Shown here: positions 32,935 to 43,089 of the stretch, piece after piece
Numbering within the stretch: position 1 is the first letter of the stretch
Layout of the letters: every line of letters begins with the position of its first letter
NCBI GenBank assembly: GCA_964036315.1
Contig: OZ038487.1
Location: 53,387,282-53,451,281 of the forward strand
Source of the DNA: Acanthosepion esculentum
Taxonomy: Eukaryota > Mollusca > Cephalopoda > Sepiida > Sepiidae
Direction of reading: 5' to 3'
Length of the DNA stretch: 64,000 nt
Position numbers and translations under genes: made by a program
Notes under the pieces: model-generated
Told to the model about the DNA's origin: nothing
Database searches by the model: none
The model's input: only the letters and a program-made list of their open reading frames with translations

Positions 32935-34090
32935 TTTTCTTTTCTTTTTATGTGCCATGTCCTTTCAGGACACAGGCAATCATGGCTTTCCACCTCTCTC
33001 TATCCCTTGCAGATCTCATCAAGTTCCTTCCTTCTGCTTCCTCCCCCAGACCACGTTCTGTCATCCACCTGCTCAAGCTTGCCAGGTATATCACATGCTG
33101 CTTTCCCTTGTCTCTCTTCCCCCTCTATTTGACCCATGAGTATTAGATTCTCCAGGCCCCACTTCCTCATTATGTGTCCCAGAAACTTCAGCTGCCTCTT
33201 CCTGATATTAAGTATAAGCCTTCTCCTTGTTTGCAACCCCTCTAAGACGCCATCATTGCTCATGCACTCAATCCATGATATCCTTAGCATCCTTCTGTAA
33301 AACCACATCTCCGTCACCTTGAGTCTCTTCTCCATCTTTGAGTAAATCATCCAATATTCCCTGCTTTAAAGAAGGAAAGATGTCATGTAACAGCTCAGTA
33401 TTCTTTTCTTTGTTACCAAAGAAATCCTCCTGTCTTGCAATACTTTACCCAGCTTTTGGAATGTGTCCTTGGCCATCCCAATATGTCTACAGATCTCAGT
33501 GTCACACATACAATCCTCTGTTAAAACCCTTCCCAGATATTTAAACTTCCACGTCTGCTTGATTCTAGTGTTCCTGACCTGCAAATTGCATTTCGGGCTC
33601 TTCCTCTTATTGATGACCATGCATTCTGTCTTCTTGTAGTTTATGCTTAGTCCTTTCTTCTCACTCTTCGTCACTACCTTCTGTAGGAGATTTTGTAAAT
33701 TTCTTTTCTATGTCTGCTCTCAGTACTGTATCATCTGCATTTCTTATGTTGTTAAGGTTGTGGCCACAAATGCTAAATACTGGTAGGGTTTCCAATTCAC
33801 TTAGAATTGCCTTGCTGCATAGGTTAAACAGGTCGAGTAAGAAGACGCATCCATGCCTTATGCCCCTTTCTATTTTTGTATATTCACTGAACTCATTCCC
33901 TATGTGTATGCATGCTGTTTACTGCCAGTATAGGTTCTTGATTATTCTGATATCCTTCCCAAATATATCAAGGTTGCTGTGTGGTTCCTTGTGGCACACT
34001 TTGTCGAAGGCATTTGCGTAGTCTATGAAACATAGGTACATGTCCTTCTGCAATATTTCTGTTATATCAGTACCTGCAGTACTTCAAAAT
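32935..34090 (-). pseudogene. RTE-type LINE ORF2, RT and C-terminal part
   Basis: This is the clearest RTE reverse transcriptase in the window. From 34080 downward the broken frame gives DMYLCFIDYANAFDKV (palm A, catalytic Asp kept), RGIRHGCVFLLDLFNL (motif B) and RNADDTVL (motif C, YADD with Tyr to Asn). A new open frame (33674-33366) has KGLSINYKKTECMVINKRK, FKYLGRVLTED and KLGKVLQDRRISLVTKKR. A third (33350-33000) has MWFYRRMLRISWIECMSND and RKRQLKFLGHIMRKWGLENL, then the tail. Three frame changes break it. The endonuclease domain is missing here; a separate copy of that part lies at 51 kb. Confidence 0.9.
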
Positions 34091-34094
34091 GTTT

Positions 34095-34461
34095 TTTAAT
34101 GAAAGTACTTTAAAGTAATTGAAGAAGATAGACTCCATTATATTTAAACATGATGCTCTTTTTGCTCCATTCTAATTGAATGCTTTTTCTGATCGACCAG
34201 CTGGGTATGTCTGCTGATAAGTAAATAGATGTAAATGCATTATGAGCACATGTATATATCCATGCTTACTCTCATGTATACAGATGTATGCATATTTCTG
34301 GAGATATATATATTTAGGTATCCTGTTATATATATATTTAAATATGTATATTATCTATTTATCGATGTATGTATTTACACGTATGTTCACAAATAAAACA
34401 TTCTTATATTGACATATGCCAATTATAATTATACCTACTTATCTATCTGTATATCTATCTT

Positions 34462-34497
<36 letters not shown>

Positions 34498-34530
34498 AAG
34501 AGGTTATAATGGTTCCAATGAGAGAAAAGT
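34095..34530. other. Unassigned DNA with (TA)n at 34467-34493
   Basis: A TATC/TCTATC-rich stretch precedes the TA tract. No gene was recognised. Confidence 0.45.
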
Positions 34531-34533
34531 GTG

Positions 34534-34720
34534 TATATTAAAAAGAAGAGAGGTACCGCAAACTTTTTGGGTTGTAATGTGGATTTTTTTTTTAAATATT
34601 ATCATTTATTTTTCATTTATTTTTCATAATTTTTCATATGAAAAATAAAGGATAATATTATTTTTTAAAATCCACATTACAACCAAAAAAGTTTGCAGTA
34701 CCTCTCTTCTTTTTAATATA
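34534..34720. repeat. Foldback family 4, palindrome
   Basis: Arms of about 70 bp (34534-34603 and 34651-34720) are inverted copies. They include AAAAAGAAGAGAGGTACCGC and AACTTTTTGGGTTGTAATGT and their inverses, with a 47-bp AT-rich centre. TA tracts flank both ends. No second copy was found in the window. Confidence 0.9.
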
Positions 34721-34731
34721 TATATATATGT

Positions 34732-34808
<77 letters not shown>
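34721..34808 (+). repeat. (TA)n tract
   Basis: Long pure TA run after a short TATG interruption. Confidence 0.95.
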
Positions 34809-34811
<3 letters not shown>

Positions 34812-35292
34812 ATCATTTTATTAATTATATCTATTTGTACTCTCGGTTTAACTCGTAATTTATTTTATTCGTCAATAAGTTTTTAAAGTCCTTTTAAGGT
34901 CGAATTCCCTTTTATTTTTGTAAAAAGCAATATATTAGATGTACTAAGTATCTTACTGGGATGTGGGTAAAACGGAAAACATAATTACCTTCTAAGTATC
35001 CGATGAAAGGGTGTCCACTAAAAAAAAAAAAAAAAAAAAATTCCCCGCAAACAACTTAAATAGAGCACACACCATTGTGATTGGCTATTGATCAACTACC
35101 AATCAAATGCGTGATGACGGGGTATATTATAGAAGTTAGTGTCTGTAAGCATTTTTAGAGGGCGTATCAGAGTCCGATCAGCTCTGATGGGGTCGACTTG
35201 GTGAGGTCAGTATGATGTTTGAAAGACCCGAAACTGCCCAATGATCCAATTCAGAACATCACTGACGACGCCCCCTAGCGCTAAAGAGCGTA
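34809..35292. other. Unassigned GC-raised segment between two TA arrays
   Basis: The segment has a 22-A run at about 35020-35041 and is much less AT-rich from 35042 to 35290. At 35178-35238 the text CTCTGATGGGGTCGAC, a 27-bp loop, then AAAGACCCGAAACTG gives a GGGTC/GACCC stem between CTGATG and GAAAC, resembling a degraded hammerhead core. A hairpin ATCAGAG..CTCTGAT overlaps it. It could be part of a retroelement end; the family is unknown. Confidence 0.4.
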
Positions 35293-35296
35293 GATT

Positions 35297-35297
35297 C

Positions 35298-35342
<45 letters not shown>
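35297..35342 (+). repeat. (TA)n tract
   Basis: TA run following ATACATATATA. Confidence 0.95.
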
Positions 35343-35344
<2 letters not shown>

Positions 35345-35345
<1 letters not shown>

Positions 35346-35690
35346 ATCATAATAACATTAGACAGCTACTCACAAACAATACTAAAATACTAGCAAAATC
35401 AAATAGTAAAAAATGACTTATGATTTTCAAAGCAATACTTATACATTAATAAAGAAAAACAGCTATAACTTAAGAGCCTGCTTATGCAGATGTATTAAAA
35501 GAAACCCGTCATACCTCCCCTATGTCACAATACTCACTAATTCTATGAAACTCACCAACTATATCTACCTACCAAAATGATATTTGCACAATTTCTGATA
35601 GAATTTCCTCCATGTCTGAAAACGATTATTTGTAATTTGGAAAAGTTGATCAGTGAAATTAATTCACACAAAATATCTGTTGTCTCTAAT
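35345..35690. other. Unassigned DNA
   Basis: Nothing recognised. Confidence 0.45.
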
Positions 35691-35694
35691 GATA

Positions 35695-35774
35695 TTAGGT
35701 TGGTGCAAAAATAATGTCGTTTTTTGATGTTCAACTTCATGTGAGAAAACGACATTATTTTTGCACCAACCTAA
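35695..35774. mobile_element. MADE1-like 80-bp mariner MITE
   Basis: The element begins TTAGGTTGGTGCAAAAATAA and ends with its inverse, and is flanked by TA on both sides (35693-35694, 35775-35776). Arms of about 30 bp are perfect or nearly so around a 20-bp loop. End sequence, total length of 80 bp and palindromic layout are those of MADE1, the human MITE of Hsmar1-type mariners. No related full-length mariner with these ends is in the window. Confidence 0.85.
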
Positions 35775-35939
35775 TATTTGCCTTAAAGAACATTAGTTAC
35801 CTAAATGCACAGAATATATATTCAGTGTGTGATAGGTAAATTGTTGCCATTTTATATTTTTAATTTTGTGCATGCACATTGCTTGTTTTTGATTTTCTCA
35901 ACTGTGCAGCATAGTAGGGTTAGTTGGGCACCTTCTGTG

Positions 35940-36545
35940 AGCAAAATAACACCATGACGCAATTCACTCTGCCAAAAATTTGGTAACATCATGCAGTACT
36001 GCTTAGCATTCATTCCAGAAGCTCTAATACAAACATTTCAGAGTGTTTGGACAGTGAAGAGGATTCAGAAAGAGTTGGATGAGTCTAATGGTCATTACGA
36101 ATGTGTTTGGAGTGATCACTAGTGATGGCAATGTCATGCCTCCATTCATCTTCCCATGAGGCCTCACACTCAACAGAGAGGCCTGCATCAATTGCCTTGA
36201 GGTAGTAGTGCTGCCCTGGGTCAAGAGGGTGGCTACTGAAAGAGCCGATTTCTGGCAACAGGAAACTGCGCCATACCACACAAGCAGGAGAATCCAGTCA
36301 TGGCTGTCAGACAATTTCTGCAACTACATTACACTTTACATCTGGCTACCTTACTCCCCAGACTGCAACCACATTGATTATTATGTGTGGGGTGCAGTTG
36401 AATGAGAGGCCAACAAAACTTCTTATAATACCAAAGATGAACTGAAGGCAAGGATTATAGCAGCATTCACCAACTTAAACAAGATCATCCAGAAGAGTTG
36501 CCGGAGATTTCCGAAGTCGTCTGGAGGCCATGGTTGAAACCAATA
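35940..36545 (+). pseudogene. Mariner-like transposase, DD37D type, broken
   Basis: The + strand translation contains VFGVITSDGNVMPPFIFP, then WQQETAPYHTSRRIQSWL, LPYSPDCNHIDYYVWGAVE and, after a stop, NTKDELKARIIAAFTNLN. The third acidic residue (HIDYY) follows the second position by 37 residues, as in DD37D mariners. The second catalytic Asp (usual QQDSAP) is Glu here, and stops and frameshifts occur before 36090 and after 36405. The N-terminal DNA-binding region is not readable. Transposases of this group cut at TA sites; this one cannot be functional. I did not find its terminal repeats. Confidence 0.8.
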
Positions 36546-36683
36546 AATTGGAATAAATTTACTCTTTAGTATTCCAAGATATTTTGTGTGGAATTTTGGT
36601 AAATATATCTGTTAAAATGAGATGTCAGTGTTATTTTAATTTTTGCATAATTTGGACGACAATTTATCCATCGCACTCTGTGC

Positions 36684-36695
36684 ATGCGCGCGCGC

Positions 36696-36767
<72 letters not shown>
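36684..36767 (+). repeat. (CG)n(TG)n(TA)n compound microsatellite
   Basis: GCATGCGCGCGCGCG runs into TG repeats and then into TA repeats, an unbroken alternation of purine and pyrimidine of more than 80 bp. Confidence 0.95.
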
Positions 36768-36768
<1 letters not shown>

Positions 36769-36769
36769 G

Positions 36770-36995
36770 GTTTGTAAACAGTGACTATTACGGCTAATAA
36801 TGCAAGACTCTTCGGTAAATTGAATCGAGTTCTCTCAGTTACTGTGTGTTTATCTAAAAATAAATACGCTTAAATTCACCTTCTTCTCTGCCGTGCGCCA
36901 ATGGCTTCAGGGTAAAATTTCCGACTGACGCGAATTCAGACGGTTTTCGATTCTAGCCAGAGGCAACCGGACATCTAGCCACACTGTGAATGACA
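36770..36995 (+). repeat. Possible tRNA-derived SINE piece between TA tracts
   Basis: GTGCGCCAATGGCTTCAGGG could be an eroded A box and CGGTTTTCGATTCTAGCC an eroded B box, spaced about 50 bp. GC is raised compared with both sides. No second copy in the window supports it. Confidence 0.3.
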
Positions 36996-37004
36996 ATATA
37001 TATT

Positions 37005-37040
<36 letters not shown>

Positions 37041-37174
37041 ACATGCATATTTGTGAGCGTGAGAAACATACATAAACATACCTGAGGCATATTTAAGTAA
37101 TCATAGTTAATATTTGCTTTTATATTTGCATACACACATGCATATTCACAAAAAAACATCCATTGCTAAAGATA

Positions 37175-37345
37175 CTGGAAAAATGACTGCTACTTTGTGC
37201 AAACAACTCCCAAGAGGATGCTTCCCCAATAACTACAATCTTAATGTGTTTAAATCTATGATTAACTTTATCTTTTCCACATATCCCCATAAACTGTGCC
37301 TATTACTTTGTAACCCTCTACATTGAGTGGTTCCTGGTACTCATA
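37175..37345 (+). pseudogene. LINE 3' end, very short copy
   Basis: QLPRGCFPNNYNLNVFKSMI is the degraded form of the C-terminal tail (LPYYCFPDNYNLQLFK). It is followed by the family 3' text GTAACCCTCTACATTGAGTG. Confidence 0.65.
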
Positions 37346-37384
37346 CAGGTTAAACATCATTGTAAAAAAAGCTCACTCCCATGC

Positions 37385-37790
37385 ACACACACACATATAT
37401 ATTCACTGTAAAGGAGACTGACCAAAATTTTGACATAAAAAATGCTACTCTACTCAAAGGAGAAAACAACAATTCACTACAACAAAAATGTCTAGAGAGT
37501 GCCTTAATCATAAGGTCATCTACTGTAAATTTGCGCCCTGGCTCTAACAACATTTCCCCATTCCTGGCAGATCTTCCAATATTACAGTAAAGAATACATA
37601 CTAATAAAAGTGATGGAATGAAAAAGAAAAAACTCTAAATGAATTCGGCGAGATAAAGAAAAGAACAATTCTAAAATTACCAATACCTTTCAGTCATGCG
37701 CATGTGTAGTGCTACCAACATAAGAAATTTAGTCCAGTGGAAGTCCTGAAGGATGAAACGTGTCACAAGTAAACTTTTTCCACTTTGTCA
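37385..37790 (+). pseudogene. Penelope-like element, GIY-YIG tail and 3' region
   Basis: The open frame (37381-37590) reads KETDQNFDIKNATLLKGENN, QKCLESALIIRS and ends PFLADLPILQ. The pattern HxFDxxNAxxLxxExN..R..LE resembles the C-terminal part of GIY-YIG endonucleases of Penelope-like retroelements. Downstream, CCTGAAGGATGAAACGTG resembles the CTGAAG..GAAACG motif in the SINE family 2 tail. No reverse transcriptase lies upstream, so it is 5' truncated. The family call rests on this short pattern. Confidence 0.5.
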
Positions 37791-37799
37791 TACATTTTC

Positions 37800-37835
37800 C
37801 CCATATATATATATATATATAGATAGATAGATAGA
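37800..37835 (+). repeat. (TA)n(GATA)n microsatellite
   Basis: TA repeats turn into three GATA units. Confidence 0.9.
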
Positions 37836-37864
37836 AACACAAGTATACAGATAAAGTATGGCGC

Positions 37865-37960
37865 TGAAAAGTTATTGGCCAAATCAAAAAATGATTTTAA
37901 AAAGTTCTAATGTTTAGTTATTTGGTCAGTTTTTGGTATGCAAGAAATTTTTAGCACCCT
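37865..37960. mobile_element. Small foldback MITE (GCTGAAAAGTT ends)
   Basis: Left GGCGCTGAAAAGTTATTGGC and right GCAAGAAATTTTTAGCACCC are imperfect inverted repeats, related to the ends at 25.3 kb. The core is under 60 bp and non-coding. Confidence 0.5.
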
Positions 37961-38014
37961 TCAACACACTGACATGTATATTATATATAACTATACAAAA
38001 TATATCTATTGACA

Positions 38015-38017
<3 letters not shown>

Positions 38018-38051
<34 letters not shown>

Positions 38052-38052
38052 T
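38018..38052 (+). repeat. (TA)n tract
   Basis: Pure TA run. Confidence 0.9.
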
Positions 38053-38054
38053 TG

Positions 38055-39125
38055 TTTGTACATAGACATGCATGAATGTATTTATATGGATGTATATATA
38101 TATGAACAAGCACAAAAATATGCTCTCACTTACATAAACAAAGATAGATATTAAAAAGTATTTAAAAAAACTATGAACTGAAATATAATAATATAAGAAA
38201 AAATCTCTTGTATCAAAAATAATATTAACAAGAAAAAATTATAAAAAAAGTCAGTTTTGACTGAAACAACAGAAAGAGAGAAGTAAATAAAAAACAAAAC
38301 TGATATAAAACACAAACAAAACAACAAAATCGAAAGAAAAATAAACACATTTACCATTGAACAAAAATACAATAATGTTCCTTTTTACATGAAAGGTATG
38401 CCATTATAATGGCTGATGCTTTTGCGAAACATTATCAGGCCGAAAGCAGAATCTTTTTCTGTTACCTAAAAAAAAACATTTCAAATTAAAAACAATATAA
38501 ACCCGATAAAGAAGTGATCAAATCAGTTGAATTAACAAAATGGAAGATCACTAGGGGCCAAAAAACATTATAATTTGTCTTTTTCTTTCATTTTCAGCAT
38601 TTTTATTTTCTTTATTTAGCACTCAAATCTTGCAGTAATGTAAGAAAAAAGTTTCAACAAAATCCTCCCTACTCTTGCTATTAATTCTTCTATTTTCAGT
38701 TCTATTTTCTCTGTGAAGGAAAATAAAACCAAAAAGTACTGCTCAGAAATCAGTAGCGAACTTATTTAAACTTTATTCACGATGGATCAATAGCCTTATA
38801 TTAATAAAAAATTCATAATATAGAGTTATTATAAATCTTATAAATATATAACCGATTGCTGAGAATTGCCATTTTACTTTTAATTGAAAATTAGAAGACT
38901 TTCTTTTCTTAAGATTGTGTTAATGAATTTCACCAACCAAGCATAGCATAGAAAATACTGGATTTTGTGCTTTTTGTTACTTCACAAAACAGCCATCTAA
39001 TAATATGACTTTTTTGATTTCATCTTTATCTAATTGTGTACACATCCTAGTCCTTAAAGAATTTAGAATTTAAATTGTCTGTTAATATTTCCACTCTCCA
39101 AATATAATATTATTTGTTTTTTTAA
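38055..39125. other. Unassigned AT-rich DNA
   Basis: No gene or repeat was recognised. Confidence 0.5.
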
Positions 39126-39129
39126 TAAA

Positions 39130-39450
39130 ACATTAATGAATAAATTGATTGATTTATTCGTTTGTTTTCTAAGGCTTATCAACATTTTGCAGGTTATTTA
39201 AAGCCAGAAAATATTTTTAGATTATCAGAATTCTTTGGAGATGATAATGATTTAGAGATACAAGTTCTTACTAATTAACCCATAGCTGAATGAAGAAGAG
39301 TTGGATTCATTTCTTTCCCAAGGATATTTGCATATAAGTGAATATGACAAACCTGACTGCAGTTGTTACTTGGCTCTTCAGTTTCCAATTTCAAGCCATT
39401 ATCCATTTCACCATTTGCACATCCAAGCTTACAGCACCTGGCTTAGTATA
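39130..39450 (-). mobile_element. 5S-headed SINE, body and tail, head missing
   Basis: On the minus strand: AGCTTGGATGTGCAAATGGT, GAAATTGGAAACTGAAGAGC, GGGAAAGAAATGAATCCAAC, CAGCTATGGGTTAATTAGTA, GGCTTTAAATAACCTGCAAA and a final GATAAGCCTTAGAAAACAAA. This is the order of the 60.6-kb copy. The element stops just before the 5S part (near 39450). Confidence 0.75.
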
Positions 39451-39454
39451 TCTA

Positions 39455-39850
39455 GCATATATTAGGTATATCTATTTACTAAATGAAATGCCTGTTTCAT
39501 ATTTTATTTTAGTATAACAGCTATATCTATTTTTTGAGTCAGTTATGAAACACTCAGTATACATTTAAAAGAATACTATAAGCCAACAACATTTTTCATA
39601 AAAAAATATGATTTTTGAAAGTTAATTTTCACTGAATGGTTTCATGATTACATTGTTGAACTGTAACTTAAAGAATGACAGATCATTGCTTTACAATTAC
39701 ATTAAAAAGGGAGGCAATCTTTGTGAGTATTGTTTGCATCTCATGATCAGATATTAATTTACAAATGGTAATTGTGAAATTAACCATTTCCGTACAGGAA
39801 AAATTCGATATTCATTAACTGAATAATTATTGTTACAATCAGTTGAAAAC
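39455..39850. other. Unassigned AT-rich DNA
   Basis: Nothing recognised. Confidence 0.45.
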
Positions 39851-39854
39851 TCTA

Positions 39855-40130
39855 AAATCATTTTCTTAAAGCAGTTTGTCAGGAAATTGAACTTCTCAAA
39901 TCCATTAACTGCTATTGGTCTTTTTCATAGTGATCAGAGTTTACTTCCCAACTTTTTTTTAAGATAGTGTAAAAAATTAATATCTTTTGATTATATTATT
40001 ATTTTCCCTATTAGTTACATGTGCTAGCCATTTTAGTTGTTGTTACAATTGGAAGTCTTTAAGTGATGTGTTTTTTGTTATTTAGTAAAGCTCTTTCTTT
40101 GTGATTTTGTAGCACCAATCTATACGGCCT
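39855..40130. repeat. Interspersed repeat shared with 10.0-10.26 kb
   Basis: It aligns with 9975-10262 over its whole length (ATTTTCTTAAAGCA, TTAGTTACATGTGCTAG, GGAAGTCTTTAAGTGATGTG, TTGTGATTTTGTAGCACC). Confidence 0.6.
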
Positions 40131-40152
40131 GATGAAGGAGCAGTTTCTTTAA

Positions 40153-40382
40153 CCCTTTCGAGTCCCTTGGGACATATGTGTTCCACAGCTGTTTTCAGTA
40201 TGTCATACGCAACAACTCATTGATATGGGATAAAGAGGGCATAGTGTTCCGTTGCTATATTTATAATAATACATTCAATAATATTATTTTTCTAAGTCAA
40301 AGTCATTTAGATATGCCTACTGAAATGAACAATAATATTTTTTGCTGTATACATCAATTATGCGAATGTGGACTTGAAAGGG
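40153..40382. mobile_element. piggyBac-like MITE, 230 bp
   Basis: The element begins CCCTTTCGAGTCC and ends GGACTTGAAAGGG, and is flanked by TTAA on both sides (40149-40152, 40383-40386). TTAA duplication and CCC/GGG ends are the piggyBac signature. It has no transposase. Confidence 0.85.
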
Positions 40383-40578
40383 TTAAGGTCTGAAGTATTA
40401 CTTCAAAAAAGGATATGTAATTTTCTCCTTTTTGAAGTTTGATATATAATTTTATTTATTTAGCTGAAAATTATGCTATAAAATACTTTTCTTTTATGAC
40501 CTGTTTATTCTTCAAAATATAATACTAATGACTCCTTTAAGTCTTAAAGAATACAGTCCTTCATCAGATCCTATAGAC

Positions 40579-40894
40579 TAGTGTTTCTCAACCTTTTTAA
40601 GCAATGGCAAAACTAGAAGCAAATGAAAATATCATGGCACACTAAGTAAAATTTTTAAGGGTATACATTTAAATGTAAGGAAAATTTTTAAAAGTTAAAT
40701 TAAAAAATAAAAATGCTTTTTAAAAATGAATATTAAAACAAAGTATTTAAAGTAACATAATCAAAGAATAGTTAAAAGAATTATTTGAAAAAAGTTTAAT
40801 ACTTATTCATTTATTCAAATACTAATGCTGTACCATTACTATTTCCTCACACACACACATATATGTATTCTGTGACGGTGGTTGAGAATCACTG
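40579..40894. mobile_element. hAT MITE, 316 bp
   Basis: Ends are TAGTGTTTCTCAACC and GGTTGAGAATCACTG, inverted repeats of the common CAGTGTTTCTCAACC hAT type. Flanks CTATAGAC (40571-40578) and TTATGGAC (40895-40902) are an 8-bp target duplication with two transitions. The interior (ATGGCACACTAAG) is non-coding. Confidence 0.85.
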
Positions 40895-40899
40895 TTATG

Positions 40900-41690
40900 G
40901 ACTGTCACTACAGAATCACAAACAATAAACTTTACCAACTAACAAAAACCACATCACTTGAAAACTTCTAACTTACTACAGAAATGGATAGCATGTGTAA
41001 CGAGATTGGAAAATTTTAAAAACTGTTTGAAGATTTTTTATTAATTTCAACTGACAGTAATTCAAACTGTTTGGTCAATGAATGCCTAATGTTTCCTGCA
41101 TGGAAACGATTAATCTTTAAGATTATTCTTTAATTTTTTTTTATTTTTAATTTATTCTTTAATTTTTCTTTAATTTTTAATTTATTCTTTAATTTTTCTT
41201 TATTTTTAATTTATTCTTTAAGTTTTTTAAAGTCAGCTTTTTATTTTTGTATTCTACGATGCAAAATATAACAATTCTGATTAGAGCATGAAATCTTCTT
41301 TAGATAAAATTTGAAATAGTGAATGTCATGAAATTTCTGATTTTAAATTAAGTTTGCTTAAAATGGCTTCTTAAAGCAATGTTGCTTTAGACATTAAATA
41401 CATTTTTCAAACTTAAAATCAGAAATCATTATTTTAAGTGACCATTTCAATGATTTATATTTTAACTAAAATGTATTCATATTTCTGAATATTATTTAAA
41501 AAATTTTCATGGTAGCAATATTTATATTAGTTTGTCTTTAAGTCAGAAGACTCATAGTAATTAATGTTTAATGTTAAATTTTCACTGTTTAACATTCAAT
41601 CTGTGATTAATGCTTAATTGTTAGGTTGACACATATTGACAAGGAAAAATGTTGAAGAATAATTTTATTGCACAAAATTAATGCAATCAT
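40900..41690. other. Unassigned AT-rich DNA with a T-rich minisatellite
   Basis: A roughly 30-bp unit, TTAATTTATTCTTTAATTTT, repeats about three times at 41125-41225. Nothing else was recognised. Confidence 0.55.
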
Positions 41691-41694
41691 ATGA

Positions 41695-42055
41695 GACAAT
41701 AGCCGAGTGGATTAAAGCATTGGTTTGCAAATTTGGTGATATAGTAATTATGAGTTCAATTCCTAAGTTAGACATTGTGTACTTGGAGTCTTTGGAAATG
41801 GTGAGCAATACCTGAGCAGTAATAATAACAACTAGATGATATCCCTAGATATAGGGAGTTGAACAAGAACAGTCTACCCCAATAGATTAAATAAGGGGTT
41901 CAGTTTGGAATTACCTGTAGGTTACCCAGATCAATATACACCCGAGGAAGGCCAGAGGGTACAACTGCTGAAACAGTGATAACAACAACAATGAGGACAA
42001 TAGGTTGAATATAATTAGTATAAATAACGATAACTCCTCATCCCAGAAATTCAAA
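41695..42055 (+). mobile_element. tRNA-headed SINE, family 2, diverged copy
   Basis: The head has A-box-like AATAGCCGAGTGGATTAAAG and B-box-like GAGTTCAATTCCTAAG. The tail (CAGTCTACCCCAATAGAT, AATAAGGGGTTCAGTTTGGA, CCGAGGAAGGCCAGAGGGTA, CTGCTGAAACAGTGATAAC, ending CTCATCCCAGAAATTCAAAC) matches the 23.7-kb copy with many substitutions. Confidence 0.75.
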
Positions 42056-42226
42056 CAGAGAATTATTGATGTAGCTACATATGTGAGTATTGCATAAGAT
42101 GAATTGATCTTTGTGCCTACTTGTTTTAAAAATCACATATTTCATTAAATTAGTTACAATATTTCATTGAATTAGTAAAACAGCTATGCAATGATGACAA
42201 ACAAAATGGCTTCTTCATATGTTTAA

Positions 42227-42359
42227 TGAAAACTCAGAGCTTAGTTCAGCTTAATGAGCCTTTATTGAACATAACAGAAGAGTCTTGTCATTTTGGCTAA
42301 GACAGTCTTACTTACACAAATCATAATGACAGGAGAGGTAATTGGGTTGTCTTACCATA
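42227..42359 (-). repeat. 3' LTR of the 42-46 kb Gypsy element
   Basis: On the minus strand it starts TATGGTAAGACAACCC (the other LTR has TGTGG) and ends GAGTTTTCA. It contains TTCAATAAAGGCTCATTAAG, with an AATAAA polyadenylation-type signal. Confidence 0.85.
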
Positions 42360-42497
42360 TTCTCCCTGGCTTTGTTTTTTCCTAGTCCAACAAAAAATTA
42401 TCCAGGTGACTAGGTCTCTTGAGAATCCTCTGGGATCACTTTGGCGACAGCTAATCTAGGTTTTCAGGTGTTATGGGGACAGTCAGCCAGAAGTATT

Positions 42498-42831
42498 TCA
42501 CCTCATATTGTTTTTGTCTCCTTGTTGGAGTGGGACACTCCGATACTGAAAGCTGATTATCAGAGGGATTTCATTTTGAGGGAGATTTTCTGGCGTCAAT
42601 CTCTGAATCATCACTGTCAGGCTCTTGTTCCTCAGGAGAATCCAATGGCATTGTGTCATCGTTATTATAAAGTGGGAGAGATATTGCTTCTGAGGAGAAC
42701 TGCTCCTCCCTCTGGTTTGATAACTTGCCAACAGGGACCAAATCTCTGAGGGAAATGCTCGATTTTCTTCTGTCAGGGTGCGGAATGCACACATTGAGTG
42801 GGTTTGCCTCGAGCAGTTTCAAGTTACTCAC
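42498..42831 (-). pseudogene. Gypsy pol C-terminal tail
   Basis: The minus-strand frame has LLEANPLNVCIPHPDRRKSS and ISLRDLVPVGK, then an acidic stretch. It corresponds to the region after the integrase core in this Gypsy lineage, where a PDGR..TVSLRDLAP-like block is usual. It is separated from the integrase by frameshifts and stops. Confidence 0.7.
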
Positions 42832-43089
42832 AGGAGAATCATACTTGCTTTGTCAAACATAGTTTCTAAGTAAAACAGTACCTGGCTGTGAGAACAAAGA
42901 AGGGAAGGAGATCTCGACCAAACTTCCCCTTGGAAATTATCAAAACTTTTTGTGAGGTGTTTCATTAGTTCTTGTACACAATAGTATTCTTATAGCATAC
43001 AGAGCTTTGGTTATTTTGTCTTCCCAATGCCTAATTGGAAGGTTTTGATTTTCAAGTACTAAATGTATTATGCCATTGTATCTCTCACA

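Noticed and set aside
37114..37326. Host exon with a 70-codon frame
   Set aside because: The text matches the LINE C-terminal tail and its 3' UTR.
41699..41770. A functional tRNA gene
   Set aside because: Box-like words exist, but the acceptor and anticodon stems do not pair, and the segment continues into a known SINE tail.
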